A DNA stretch of 64,000 nucleotides, taken from assembly GCF_003268635.1 (NCBI RefSeq), contig NZ_CP029639.1, positions 3,235,501 to 3,299,500 of the forward strand. Direction: 5' to 3'. Of the stretch, positions 17,352 to 29,600 are shown in pieces. How positions within the stretch are numbered: position 1 is the first letter of the stretch; the number at the start of each line of letters is the position of its first letter. Made by a program: the position numbers and the translations under genes. Source of the stretch: Paenibacillus sp. DCT19. Its GTDB lineage: Bacteria; Bacillota; Bacilli; Paenibacillales; Paenibacillaceae. The notes beneath the pieces are model-generated. The model had not been told where the DNA came from. It saw nothing but the letters and a program-made list of their open reading frames with translations, and did no database searches.

Positions 17352-18223
17352 TTACTCATAATAGATAGCCTCGTAAGGAAATGCTAACTTATTCAACCGG
17401 TATTCTTTGGGTGACATGGACATATATTGCCGAAAAACTTTGCCGAAATAGCTTGGGCTCTCAAAGCCGCATTGTTGACCGATTTGAGCAATCGGAAGTT
17501 CCGTTGTACGGAGTAGTCGGACGGCAACCTCAATTCGTCTATCCTTGAGATAAGCAAGCGGTGATGTTTTCTCCGACTTTTGAAATAATCTACATAAGTA
17601 ATGTTTATTGATATCACAATGGCTAGCCAGTAGATCGAGCGTTAATGGCGTAGCATAATTTTCTCGAATGAACTTTTTGCATTTCTCGATTGTTGTTATT
17701 GAAAGGAGACCGATATCCCTCTCCGCATCCCGACTTGTCTGCACCAAGAGAAGCAACCACTGATAGACATGCATGGAGAGGCGATATTTGTCGGTCACTT
17801 TCTCTTGATGAATTAATTGAATGATCTGCCATAACTCTTGAATTAAAGGAGAGTCAGCGTTTCGCAGAATGACATACCCCTCATTATCATGAATCATATC
17901 CCATATTCGATTGGCTTCATCTCCACGAATGTTAATCCATATAAATTCCCAAGGTTCGTTGTTTTCTTGTTGATAGTAATAGCAATGTTCTCCGCTGATT
18001 TTAACAAGTAGTGCGTGCCCCTTAGGTAAAGGGATTGTCTGATTGTCAATATCCAAATAGCCTTGGCCATTAAGGTGTATTGAAAAACAACATGCCCCGG
18101 ATCCGGTCTGTCATCACTTGGGCAACGATATTCTTCACTTGAGACGATCTGCCATCCAATGGAGTCCAGTGTCATGATTGATGTATCGTCATTACGAAAA
18201 GCATAAGAGACCGTATGATTCAT
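17352..18223 (-). CDS. AraC family transcriptional regulator (frameshifted as read)
   Basis: Two overlapping frames make one 290-residue regulator. The upstream part begins at ATG 18223 (AGGGGTGAAG before it): 'MNHTVSYAFRNDDTSIMTLDSIGWQIVSSEEYRC..RPDPGHVVFQYTL'. One A is missing at 18070-18071 (minus-strand TTAATGG for TTAAATGG). With it restored, 'YTLNGQGYLDIDNQTIPLPKG' joins the downstream frame, which contains the sensing domain remainder and the two HTHs ('LTLDLLASHCDINKHYLCRLFQKSEKTSPLAYL', 'PIAQIGQQCGFESPSYFGKVFRQYMSMSPKEYR'). Divergent from the rhamnogalacturonan lyase gene at 18415, which is its likely target. Confidence 0.85.
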
Positions 18224-18313
18224 AACTTCACCCCTACCTAAAAAAGTCAATTATGTTATATAATACGTCACATTTTTTAGATTGTCTGTCTTTTTTTAGA
18301 CCTGTAAGATAAA

Positions 18314-18327
18314 TGTAAGCGGTAACA
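18314..18327 (+). promoter_or_regulatory. CcpA cre site
   Basis: TGTAAGCGGTAACA matches the consensus TGWAANCGNTNWCA at every position. It lies 88 bases upstream of the lyase start. TTGACA (18362-18367), 17 bases and TAATTT may be the promoter downstream of it, while TATAAT at 18259-18264 could drive an upstream start with cre as roadblock. Confidence 0.8.
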
Positions 18328-18414
18328 TACGAAAGGATGGTGACTGTAATTTAGTGTTCGTTTGACAACAAGTAAGGCAGATTTTAATTTTTGGATAAAG
18401 GAGGAGCTAATCCG

Positions 18415-21400
18415 ATGAACCGAAGAACTGTTTCCATCCAGAAATCGATGTTTGTATCTTTTCTAGCATTCCTTATGGTAATTTCATTGGCTGTACCTCC
18501 CGCTCCGGCACGTGCAGAGACATCCGACATCAAGGCGGGTCGTCAGGGGGAATATCTGAACCGTGGTCTGGTTGCGGTACTCGTGGACAACGGTGTTTTC
18601 TTAAGCTGGAGGTATTTAAACAATGATCCTGATGAGATCGCTTTCAACATATATAAAAACGGAACGAAAGTTAACGCGTCGCCTATAAGCGACGTGACAA
18701 ACTATGTAGACACAACGGGCTTTGACAGCTCACAATATCAGATTTCCACGATCATTGCGGGCAAGGAGCAGATGGAGCCAGAGGTTGTATCGGTCTGGCA
18801 TAACGATTATCTACCGATTCCGCTTGATAAACCGGCTGACGGTCGAACCAAGGACGGTGGGACTTACTCCTACTATGCGGGTGACGCTTCTGTAGCGGAC
18901 TTGGATGGTGATGGCGAATATGAGATCGTCTTTCTGTGGAGTCCAAGCAATTCCAAGGACAATTCGCAGGCAGGATACACTGGTAATGTGTATATCGATG
19001 CGATCAAACTAGACGGCACGAAGCTGTGGAGGATTGATCTTGGTGTCAACATCCGCGCCGGAGCGCATTATACGCAATTAATGGTATACGATCTGGATGG
19101 CGACGGTAAAGCCGAAGTTGTGGTAAAGACCGCAGACGGCACGAAAGACGGACAGGGTACGGTCATTGGCGACGGCACGAAAGATTACCGCAATGAAGGC
19201 GGATACATACTGACAGGTCCAGAATATCTCACGCTGTTCAACGGTGAGACCGGAGCTGCCGTATCATCCGTGGATTATGATCCTCCAAGAGGTAACGTCA
19301 GCGATTGGGGCGATGGCTACGGTAACCGTGTAGACCGTTTCCTTGGCGCCATTGCTTATCTGGACGGTACGAAGCCAAGTGTGGTAATGAGCCGGGGTAT
19401 TATACGCGCACCGTGCTTGTTGCTTATGATTATGTTGGCGGAGAACTCGTCAAGCGCTGGCGGTTTGACACCAATGAGGCAGGATCGCAATATCAGGCAC
19501 AAGGTAACCACAATCTAAGTGTGCTGGATGCTGACAATGATGGCAAGGACGAGATCATGTTTGGCGCTTTAGCGATCGACGATGATGGCAGCTTGATGTA
19601 TAGCACCGGACTCGGTCATGGAGACGCTATGCACGCGGGCAAGCTCGATCCGAACCGTGAGGGTCATCAGGTCGTAAGTGTGCATGAGCATTCCAATGCT
19701 GCATACGGACTTGAGATGCGCGATGCTGCTACAGGTGAAATTCTCTGGGGAGAAAAAACAGGTTTTGACACAGGTCGTGGGATGTCTGCAGACATTGATC
19801 CGAACCATCCAGGATACGAATCATGGGCAACGACGATTACTAACGGACAAAGTGTGCCTGTAACGAGTACCTACTCGGCTGCCGGAGAGGCTATCTACAC
19901 TGCGGAAGAAGGACCAAAAACCGCAAACTTCGCCATTTGGTGGGATGGAGATCTTCAGCGGGAGCTGTTTGACCATGAATGGGATAACAGTACTGCCAGA
20001 GGCATTCCGCTCATTTATAAATGGGATTATGAAAACAAAAAGCTTGATGAAATCTTCCGGGCGACCGGTACGTTAACAAACAACCATACCAAAGGAAATC
20101 CGGCGCTTCAGGCGGATATTCTAGGGGATTGGCGTGAGGAAATTCTGCTGCGGAGTGAAGATAGTTCAGAGTATCGTCTCTATACAACGACCATTCCTAC
20201 AGACTATCGCATCCCTACACTGATGCAGGATCCTGTGTACCGACTGGGCGTAGCTTGGCAAAATGTTGCCTACAACCAGCCGCCGCATACTGGTTTTTAT
20301 CTTGGAGCAGAGTCAACTTCATTCCCTAAAGCTGATCTGACACTGACTCGCGCAGCGGAAATGCTGGAGTCTGTATACCGTTTTGATTTCGGAACAGATA
20401 CAGCATCTGGAAGTACAGTTGTTCAAGATACGCTTTACACACAAGAGACGGGATATGGGTTCACAGATACAAGCAATGTTAATGTAGGTGTTAACGAGGT
20501 TTCTGTTGCGGCAGGTACGACATTTGCCGTTGATCTGCCGAACGCTAACTATAAGGTGACACTACGATTGGGAAGCGATGCGAATGATTCGAACGTTGGG
20601 GTCAAGTCCGAATTTGTCCAGAAGCTCGCTGTAACCAATGTAAAAGCAGGAGAACCCCTGGAGTATTCTTATGATATTGCCTTAGTAGATGGGCAGCTTG
20701 ATTTTCTCTTCACGGGTACAGCCATAGACATCCAAGACATCATTATTGAGAAATATCCGGAGAAAGAGGCTGGTACAGCAACGACGATCTATATGGCCGG
20801 TGACTCAACGATGCAATCTTACAGTGAAATGCAAGCTCCGCAAGAAGGATGGGGTCAACAGTTTGGACGTTACTTCTCTAATGGAGCAGTGATTGTAAAC
20901 GATGCAATCGGTGGACGTAGCAGTAAATCGTTCATGGTAGATGGGCGTCTGGATACAATTCTGCAGCGCATTAAACCAGGGGACTTCTTCTTCATTTCCT
21001 TTGGTCATAATGACGCTAGTGCAGGTATACCAGATCGGTATGCATCACCAGAGGACTACAAAATCTACTTATCCCGTTATGTGAACGGTGCTAAACAGCG
21101 CGGAGCTACGCCTGTACTGCTCACTCCGGTTGGACGCAGAGATTTCAATACGTTAACGCAGGAGTTCAACGTCAGCTTCCCGGCCTATGTGCAAGCAGCC
21201 AAAGAGGTGGCGCAGGAACTGAATGTGCCGCTGATTGATCTCAGCAAGTTAAGCATTACGTACTACAACAAAATTGGAAATACAGCTACGGAAAAAGTAT
21301 TCCTATATGCTAATCCAGGTGAATATCCGAAGTATCCGAATGGAATTAATGATAACACCCATTTCAGCAGTTATGGTGCACAGCGAATTGCTGGATTGGT

Positions 21401-24400
21401 TGCTGGTGCGGTCAAAGACATGGGGCTCAGCATTTCCTCCCTGGTTATTGACCCGGATATAACTGAACCCGAGCCTGAGCCGGAAATCCAGCTCTACGAA
21501 GAGGACTTTGAAGGCGCTGCAGCGGACTATCAGTATGCGATGGTGAATGCGACTGGTATTGCGGGAACCATGGCGGGAACAGTAGTTGAACAGTCAGGAA
21601 ATAAGGTACTGTCGGTCACAGGTTCCGGATCGGGTCATCGGGCGAAAGTATTCCGTTTGTTCGATGCTGTAAACGGCGATAAAGTGGACGTAAACTTTGA
21701 CTGGCAGTCTGGCAATGTGAGTGCCTATCCGTCAGAAGGCCACCTCACGGTTCAGGATTCGAATGAAAATGCCCTGTTCACACTGTTTACGAAAACCGGA
21801 AGCACGAAAATTCATTATTTTGTCGGTGCATACAACCCTGACTACGGCACAGGGGATTCAGCTATACCTGAAGGGGAACGGCTACAGAGATCTCCAAGAA
21901 CCAATGGGTTAACGTGGATGCATCCGTTAATTTTGCAGAGAAAACATTGGATCTGACATTAACGAATCAGGCGGATCCGACTATTACACAGACGATCCAA
22001 GATATTCCTATGAGTTCCATCGCATACGCAGATAACGTCAGAGCGATTCGTTTCCTGGGTACGAGAAAAGGCGGTGGAGGTACGCTGAACTGGACTACTC
22101 AAATTGATAATGTGCGAATTGAAGGAACTCAGCTTGCTTCAGAGGGCGGCGATCAGACAGCCTTGGTTGATCTGTACGATGAAGTTAAGGCGCTTGATCT
22201 GTCAGCATATACAGAAGAATCACAAGCCGTGGTCAATCGGGCATTGGCAGCTGCGGAAGCTATCTTTAATACAGAAGCAACGCAGGCTGAAATTGACCAT
22301 ACGTTTAACATGTTAACGGTCGCGAAGGAGTCTTTGACGAGTGAACCGGCCGAAGAGATCAACACGTACAAATTTGATTTTGGTTCTGGCAGTGCTGCCG
22401 AAGGATACATCAAGGTAGATGCCAAAAGAGCGTACATTGAGGGCAATAAGTATGGTTTTGCCGATACTGCTTTGACGAAAGATGAGAACCGGGAGACCGG
22501 GGATGCGCTCAAGGAGGATTTTACTCGAGTAAACGGCACTTCTTTCCTAGTGGAAATGGAGCCAGCTAATTACCGTGTAACGATGACCATAGGAGATGCA
22601 GAAGAATCAACCAGCGCGAATGTCGTTGTAGAGCAGATGACCAAACTGCCGCTCACAACGATTGCTAAGGGCGAGTTCAAAGAAGTAACCTATGATATTG
22701 CGCTCATCGATGGAATCTTTAACTTCAACTTCACTGGAAATGCACCGAAAATCAATGCGTTGACGCTGGAGCGTCTACCGGATAACAATGCAAGCGATAA
22801 GCCTATTGTCTATCTGGCTAGTGATTCCACTGTAGCCAATTACGCAGAGAACTATCGTCCGCAGGCAGGATGGGGCGAGACGCTGGGTCAATATTTTGAT
22901 CAGAATGAAGTCAGCATTGATAACCGTGCAGTTGGGGATTGAGTAGCAAAACCTTCCTGGTCGGTGGATACCTTAACGATATTTTGCTCGACATCAATGA
23001 AGGCGATTATCTATTCATGCAGTGGTCTCATAATGATTCCACACCGTCCCGTCCAGAGCGTTATCTAACGCCAGAGCAGTTTAAAGTGTATTTGAAAGAA
23101 TACATCAACGGTGCTCTGCAAAGAGGGGCGATTCCGGTTCTGGTCACGCCAGTCAACCGTCGTGATTTTACTGGAGAGGTGCTGAACAAGAGCTTTCCGG
23201 AATACGTTCAGGCGATGAAGGAAACGGCACAGGAGACGGAAACGCTCATTATTGATCTGAACCAAGCTAGCTGGGAGTATTTCCAAGAGCTTGGCACAGA
23301 AGGAACGAAATCGATATTTATGTGGGTAGGCACAACGGAAGACAATACACATTTGCAGATGAATGGAGCAATCAAAGTATCTGAACTTGTGGCAGGTCTT
23401 GTGAAAGAATTGAATATTCCGCTGTCAGCTCACGTTAAATTGGAAGGAGAGAATCCAGATCAGGAAGCTCCGCATACCACGGTAACCGTGGAAGGGGAAG
23501 AACATGACGGGTGGTACACTTCTCCAGTACAAGTAACCTTTACAGCAAGTGACGAAGACTCCGAGGTTGAAGGGACTTATTATCAAATCAATGGTGGCGA
23601 AACGGTGAGTGGCACACAGTTGACTCTAACTGAGGAAGGTACACACACGATCACTTACTGGAGCGTCGATGTGGATGGTAACAAGGAAAGTGAGCAGACT
23701 TTGACCATATCCATCGATCTCGTTCCACCAACCATCGAAATTCATGGTCAAACGGAGTACACGATTGATCAGCACGTGGAAATTGGCTATACAGCCTCGG
23801 ATGCGGTATCCGGTGTTGCAGAGCCAGAGGGTATACTTCTGGACACTCCAGCTTATACATTGGAACCCGGCCTGAATCAGGTCACAGCAACAATCTCCGA
23901 CATAGCTGGTTGGGAACAGACAGTAGAATATAGCTTTGCGGTGATAGCTACATTCGACAGCTTGATTAATCTGACCAACTCCTTTGCTGACGAATCAAGC
24001 GATCCAAATGCAAGCGTTCTTGCTGATCAGCTTGTGAACACATTGCAACAAGCGCAACAGGCTGCGAATGATCGTGAAGGAGCAAAAGCACGTCAACTGC
24101 TCGCATCCTATGGCAGTGACGTTCAAGGAGCTAGAGGAACCGTATTTACGGATGAGCAGGCCAATGTACTGCTTAAATGGGAGGAATGGCTCCATCAAGC
24201 AACACCACTAGCGAACGGGGCTCCAGGGACACCGGTGCTGTCGGACAATAACGGATACGACACTGGACTGAAAGATGGAGATTATACTGTCACGATGAAT
24301 TTGTGGTGGGGCAATAACGGCAACCAGTTCAAACTGTATGAGAATGGTGAGTTGATTAAAGAGGTTTCTCTGGTTGATCAATCGCCATCCGCTCAGTCTG

Positions 24401-24792
24401 TAAAAGTTGATATTACTGGAAAGAAAAATGGTACCTATATTTATACCGGGGAATTAATCAATGCACTAGGTACGACCATGAGTGTTCCATTGACCGTCAT
24501 CGTTACAGATGCAACCCCAGGGCAAGCTGTACTGTCGAACGACAACTGGGATGGTGATGGTAACTATAACGTCACGATGAACCTGTGGTGGGGAACAAAT
24601 GCTACTGAATATGAGCTATATGAGAATGGAGTTCTGATCGATACACAATCGCTACAAACGAATACACCTAATGCACAGTCTGCGGTTACCGCCATCTCTG
24701 GAAGATCACCAGGAAGCTATGAGTATGAAGCTGTACTTCGTAATTCTTCCGGGGCAACCAGATCATATCCATTACAAGTGACGGTACGATAG
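18415..24792 (+). CDS. Giant secreted rhamnogalacturonan lyase (PL11) with two SGNH esterase domains (three frame breaks as read)
   Basis: Starts at ATG 18415 after AAAGGAGG. Three one-base losses (GGGG 19394-19397; GG 21880-21881; GGGG 22934-22937) split it; adding one G at each gives a continuous protein of about 2126 residues. Order: signal peptide 1-34 (ARA cut); PL11 rhamnogalacturonan lyase propeller about 35-650 ('[18 protein letters not shown]', '[16 protein letters not shown]', '[18 protein letters not shown]', '[10 protein letters not shown]'); beta domain ('[10 protein letters not shown]'); SGNH esterase 1 about 790-1005 (GDST, GHND, DNTH blocks); concanavalin-like domain; FIVAR-like helices; second '[10 protein letters not shown]' domain; SGNH esterase 2 about 1463-1668 (SDST, SHND, DNTH); Ig-like domains; FIMAH about 1846-1932; two C-terminal beta repeats ('TVTMNLWWG', 'NVTMNLWWG'). 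It should cleave and deacetylate rhamnogalacturonan I outside the cell. Confidence 0.88.
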
Positions 24793-24868
24793 TAAACTGT
24801 AACGTTTGAAGTATTCCATTAATATGTGGTAATTAAAGCTACAACTAGAGTACAATATTATTAGAAAC

Positions 24869-24912
24869 AAAAAGGTGCTATTTCTCATAAATTTGAGGAA
24901 TAGCACCTTTTT
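24869..24912 (+). terminator. Terminator after the lyase gene
   Basis: Long stem beginning AAAAAGGTGCTATT and ending AATAGCACCTTTTT; can act in both directions. Confidence 0.85.
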
Positions 24913-25015
24913 ATATGCGCTCCGTGTAAGAGCGTTTGACTGATTTTAATATTCATCTGCAAGCATGAAAGGAAATTGACCTATGGAGAAATTGTCATCC
25001 ATACGTGCTTAGTTA

Positions 25016-25303
25016 TTATTTATTGAGGACATCCGCGTATTCAGAGATACGATCAAATCGTCCTTTGGCAAACGGGCATAAGGGTAAAATCTTAATACCG
25101 TTTTCACGTGCGTACTCCACCATCGCTTTGAGCAGTTTATCGCCAAGACCTTGTCCTCGATAAGCATTTTCAACTAAAGTATGATCAATAATGTAGAGTT
25201 CCGGACTTGAGATCACATACGTCATTACTGCGGCTATGTCGCCGTTATCTTGAATAAGAAATCTTTTATTAGCTGGTTCATGTTCTACGTTATGCATGTT
25301 CAT
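25016..25303 (-). CDS. GNAT-type N-acetyltransferase, YjdJ-like
   Basis: 95 residues, the short acetyltransferase type of the YjdJ/YidJ group. Acetyl-CoA loop 'VENAYRGQGLGDKLLKAMVEYARENGIKILPLCPFAKGRF' (Q/RxxGxG/A pattern), preceded by 'AVMTYVISSPELYIIDHTLV'. It overlaps the end of the ferredoxin-like gene 25290-25541 by 14 bases, so the two are co-transcribed. The same two-gene pairing (yjdI-yjdJ) is known from enteric bacteria. The substrate is unknown. Confidence 0.88.
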   Translation of the reverse strand: MNMHNVEHEPANKRFLIQDNGDIAAVMTYVISSPELYIIDHTLVENAYRGQGLGDKLLKAMVEYARENGIKILPLCPFAKGRFDRISEYADVLNK

Positions 25304-25541
25304 CCTCTTTCCTTGTTGAATATTTACCGTCCAGAAGTTTATACGTCAATGCTCCGCTTGGACAAGTGTCAATATGCCGGGCAATGCCCTCCGAAGTGTC
25401 CGCATCTGGATCAATCCAAGGACGTTTACTTAAATTAAAAACCCCAGGCAGACCTTTTACGCAAATGCCGGAATGAATACAGACATCCGAATTAAACATG
25501 ACCTCGATGTCTTTACCGTAGTATACTTTCTCCTTAGTCAT
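25290..25541 (-). CDS. (4Fe-4S) mono-cluster ferredoxin-like protein, YjdI-like
   Basis: 83 residues with the Fer4_19 pattern: 'YYGKDIEVMFNSDVCIHSGICVKGLPGVFNL' and 'RPWIDPDADT', then 'HIDTCPSGALTYKL'. The Cys arrangement (Cx5C ... CPSGA) fits a single iron-sulfur cluster. First gene of the YjdI/YjdJ-like pair. AAGGA lies just before ATG 25541. Probably a small cytosolic electron carrier; no partner is obvious. Confidence 0.85.
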   Translation of the reverse strand: MTKEKVYYGKDIEVMFNSDVCIHSGICVKGLPGVFNLSKRPWIDPDADTSEGIARHIDTCPSGALTYKLLDGKYSTRKEDEHA

Positions 25542-25594
25542 AGTTCCTTCACATCTTTCACTTTAAAGTTTGTTTACAGATCTAGATTCATTCT

Positions 25595-25807
25595 TTAATT
25601 GAGAGCCGTCAGAATTCTTTCCAATAGGTATTCATGGCAAGCCGTGTCTGTCAGTCTCTCGATGTCCGAATTATAATGAGGAATCCTAGATAAGTCAACG
25701 TGACGAATCTTCTTATACATTGGTGCAAGCTGTCCTTTAAAAGAGAACAATTGGCTTGGCAAGCATATCGAAGGACAAGAACTTGTACTGATTGCCGAAA
25801 TAAACAA
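25595..25807 (-). pseudogene. Unrecognised gene remnant (C-terminal fragment)
   Basis: The frame ending at 25595 contains a protein-like stretch 'FKGQLAPMYKKIRHVDLSRI' continuing 'PHYNSDIERLTDTACHEYLL'. Just upstream, in another frame, is 'FFVYFGNQYKFLSFDMLAKP'. Together they look like one C-terminal region interrupted near 25740; the shift is not a simple homopolymer loss. No start codon with a ribosome site and no N-terminal part are visible. I do not recognise the family and call this a decayed fragment. Confidence 0.35.
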
Positions 25808-25916
25808 AGAATCCAGCGCAAGTAGCTATTGAGGCTTTAACTGTGACTGAGTAAATTATTATTAGTAGTAAGTTATCGTATTCTTCATCGCAGTGTACTA
25901 CTTTCGTATGACTACA

Positions 25917-25974
25917 AGCTCCTATAATTCTCTCTACAATGTTTAGATGTCGTAGAATTATAGGAGCTTTTTTT
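25917..25974 (+). terminator. Long-stem terminator
   Basis: Perfect 15-bp stem AGCTCCTATAATTCT/AGAATTATAGGAGCT with a 22-base loop and a 7-T run. It stands alone between the remnant and the cupin gene, so it may be left over from a lost plus-strand gene. Confidence 0.7.
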
Positions 25975-26039
25975 GTGTGAAGACAATGAGGATACTTTTA
26001 TCTGAAATGCAACGAAATGAATACAAGGAGCGATCATGA

Positions 26040-26588
26040 GTGAAACAAACGGTTACGAATAAAGTAACAGGTGAACAAATTACGTTTATAGAGACGGCAA
26101 AGGATACGAACGGTGAATATTTATTAATTGAAGTCGCACTACCGCCACGTGGCAAAGGTCCACCCCTACATATTCATGATCACTTCGAAGAGGAATTTGA
26201 AGTGATCGCTGGTACGCTCACAGTTACCTTGGGTAAGACAAAGCACTTGTTAGAGACTGGAGAAGGTTGTATTGCCCCGCTCAGAACACCACACACATTT
26301 ACAAACGAGCACGATACTCCTGTTATATTTCGCGTTCGATTAACTCCACCAAGCAAGTTCGAGCAATCCGTTCGCATTCATTACGGGCTTATGAACGATG
26401 GATTAACCGATGAGAAGGGCAATCCCAAATCTCTCGCCCATACCGCTTTAATATTAACATTACAGAACACACTGATCGTTGGTATTCCACTCTGGCTGCA
26501 ACGTTGTCTCTTTGGACTAATCATCAAGCGTGCTCGTAAAAAAGGCATTTATGCTGTGCTAGAAAAGTATACGGGACAGGAATTCTGA
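26040..26588 (+). CDS. Cupin domain-containing protein
   Basis: 182 residues from GTG 26040, with AAGGAG nine bases upstream. An ATG four bases earlier is out of frame. Cupin motif 1 is 'GPPLHIHDHFEEEFEVIAG' (two His, Glu) and motif 2 'GCIAPLRTPHTFTNE', so a metal-binding beta-barrel at residues about 20-120. The C-terminus adds a hydrophobic and basic tail ('TLIVGIPLWLQRCLFGLIIKRARKKG') that could lie on the membrane. Similar stand-alone cupins have no agreed function. No operon partner; the NHL-repeat surface protein begins 59 bases downstream. Confidence 0.85.
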   Translation: MKQTVTNKVTGEQITFIETAKDTNGEYLLIEVALPPRGKGPPLHIHDHFEEEFEVIAGTLTVTLGKTKHLLETGEGCIAPLRTPHTFTNEHDTPVIFRVRLTPPSKFEQSVRIHYGLMNDGLTDEKGNPKSLAHTALILTLQNTLIVGIPLWLQRCLFGLIIKRARKKGIYAVLEKYTGQEF

Positions 26589-26647
26589 TGAACGATGAGA
26601 AGGATAACTGGAAAAGTTAAAAATAGGCAAGGGGGAAGATCGTAAAC

Positions 26648-29600
26648 ATGCGTCAACATTGGATAATCAATAAAAAACGATGGTTAATTTCATTAGTCGT
26701 CATAATGCTATTCGTCAATACGTATTCCGCAGCTGGGGCATACGAGGAAAGTGAAGTCAGCTCGGTGATGGCTCAAAATCCTATTTTGTTTAAAACACCT
26801 GTTGCTCTAGCCATAAATGATCAAGGCATGATCCACGTTGCTGACTATGGTAAAAATCGAATCGTAGTATTAGATCCTGTTGGGAGATATATTGCGGAGT
26901 GGGGCGGGATGGGAAGCGGCAATGGACAATTTAATTACCCTAGTGGGATCGCCTTCGATTCACACAGCAATATATATGTTGTGGATAGAGAGAACCACCG
27001 AATCCAGAAATTTGACGCGAATGGCAACTATCTGGCGCAATGGGGAAGTCTGGGCAGTGGAGATGGGCAATTTCGAAATCCTTCAGGAATTGCAATCGCT
27101 TCTAACGATATCCTGTATGTGGGCGATCGTGATAACCAAAGAATCCAACGATTTGACACCAACGGAAACTTTCTAGGCCAATGGGGAGTCAGGGCAATGG
27201 AGACGGGCAGTTTAACCGCCCCTACGGGATAGCGATTGATGGAAGGGGTCACGTCTATGTAACGGATTCCGAATTGCATCGGATCCAAGAATTTGATGCT
27301 AATGGCATATTCTTGAACAAATGGGGAAGTCAAGGGTCTGATGATGGACAGTTTCGATTTCCTTTTGATATTACGGTCGATAACAGAAACGGTCATATCT
27401 ACGTCCCCGATGCTCAAAACAATCGAATCCAAAAGTTTGATCTGGATGGAAATTTTATAAGTCAATGGGGCAGCGCGGGGAGTGGAGATGGACAATTCAG
27501 TTTTCCAAACGGTGTAGCGCTTGATCGAAACGGTGACGTCTATGTATCCGAAGCTACCAATCATCAAGTCCAAAAATTCAATGCGAATGGAAATTTCCTC
27601 AATAGGTGGTCTGGCACAATTACAGTTCCCGAAGCACTTAAAGTTCAGCTGGATGCACAAGGCGGAACGGTGCATCCAGCTGAACAAGTCAAGCAATATC
27701 ATGCGACGTATGGCGAAGGTTCGGATGGCGTGACCGTAGATCATTTGCCTAAGCCGGAGCGAGAAGGTTATACATTTGAAGGGTGGTTTACTGAAGCCGA
27801 TGGAGCAGGACTTGAAGTAACCAATACCTCTCGTGTCACCAGTTTAGAAGATCATACGCTTTACGCCAAGTGGACGTTGAATTACCCGTCCATTCCAGTC
27901 ATTCGTTCCGTTGAAGCAGGTGACTCTTCCGTCACGCTTAAATGGAAAGCCATTCCCAACGCAGACGGGTATAACCTTTACCAAAGGACAGAGACTGGCT
28001 CGTATGGAGCTCCCATTATAATAACTGATCGGTCTGTACTTCATTACACATATGAAAAGCTTACAAACGGCACACGTACTTTTTTCAAAATAGAAGCGTT
28101 CAATCGTAGGGGGCAAGCGGGGCTTCATTAGAAGTCAATGCTGTGCCGAGTGCGGTTCCGACCATCACTTCTGTGATTGTGCCGGCGAACGGCAACTATA
28201 CAGCTGGTGATACGCTCAACTTTAGGATCAATTTCAACGAACCCGTGACGGTATATGGCTTTTCGTCGCTGGGACTTAACATTGGTGGCATTATACGGCA
28301 AGCAAATTATGTAGGCAGCAGTGGTTCCTCTACCTTAAACTTTAACTATACGGTTCAAAATGGGGATTCGGACTCCAACGGAATTAGCATCGTCGCTTTT
28401 GCGCTTAACGGAGGAACTGTGCGGAGCAATGCCGGAGTCAATGCGTCCTTATCTCTAACAGGGGCTGTGATTCCATCCACTGCCGGCATCATCGTTAATG
28501 GGCATAATCAATATACACTGCGCTATGATGGCAACGGAAACACGGGGGGCAGTGTCACGTCAGACGTATACTCACATGTTAGTGGAGAGACAGTACGTGT
28601 AGTGGGCAATAGCGGCGTATTGACAAAGGACGGCTTTACGTTTGCGGGCTGGAACAACAGTGCGTCTGGAACTGGCAAAGATTATGCGGAAGGTTCAACG
28701 TTTGTGATGGGTGCAAACCATATGACGTTATATGCAAAGTGGAATGCGATTACCCCCATTATCAACAATGATGCTAAGCTGACTCATCTGTCTATATCGG
28801 GTACAGCGTTGACGCCGGGTTCAGTTCGGGTATGACCACCTATACCACGAATGTCGGTTCGAGTATAAAAAGTGTTGATGTTACAGCGGCACCTTCCGAT
28901 CCTAATGCAACGGTGGTTATAAACGGTCAAGCCATAGTTAGTGGCAGTCCATCTCAACCGATCTCGCTCTATGCCGGTAATAATCGAGTCGACATTATTG
29001 TTACCGCTGCTGACGGAGTAACGACGCTCACTTACTCGATCCAGGTGAGACGAGCATCCGACTCGATTGATAATCCTGTAGTTAACCATCCTATAGTCAA
29101 CAACCCGATACCCTCGAAATCTAACGTTCAAACGATCCAAGTCCCTATAGAGAGTGAGGGTGGAGACGTTTTGTTGTCAGTGACGATTACCCGTACGACG
29201 GATTCATTGGGCAAAAAGAAGGATGATATCATCATGACTGCACAGCAATCGCAACAACTTAGAACTGCATTGGAGGGAAAAAACGTCTCTGTAGCAAGGC
29301 TGGTTCTGCCGAATGACAAGGATGAAGTATCCGAATGGACGATGAGTCTGCAGAAGGGGGCAGTTGCACTGCTTGCCAACATGGGCATTGATCTTGAGGT
29401 TGTCACAACGAAAGGATCTATTCATCTATCAAAGTATACCTTGGCTAAGCTCAGTGGTGATACCACATTTGAGATTGTCCCGCTCCATTCGGAGAGTGAA
29501 CGCTCTGCGCTTCAGCAGCTGGTTGAAACAAATCCATCCGTGCTTGAACGCATAGGAACTTCCTCGATTTCGGTTGTCGATCCTCCCGTCAGTATTAAGA

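Noticed and set aside
26880..27620. Direct DNA repeats of about 130-150 bases
   Set aside because: They encode the NHL repeats of a beta-propeller, so they are protein repeats, not a CRISPR or mobile-element array.
27028..27744. 238-codon minus-strand open frame
   Set aside because: Mirror of the NHL repeats; its periodicity comes from the coding repeats on the plus strand.
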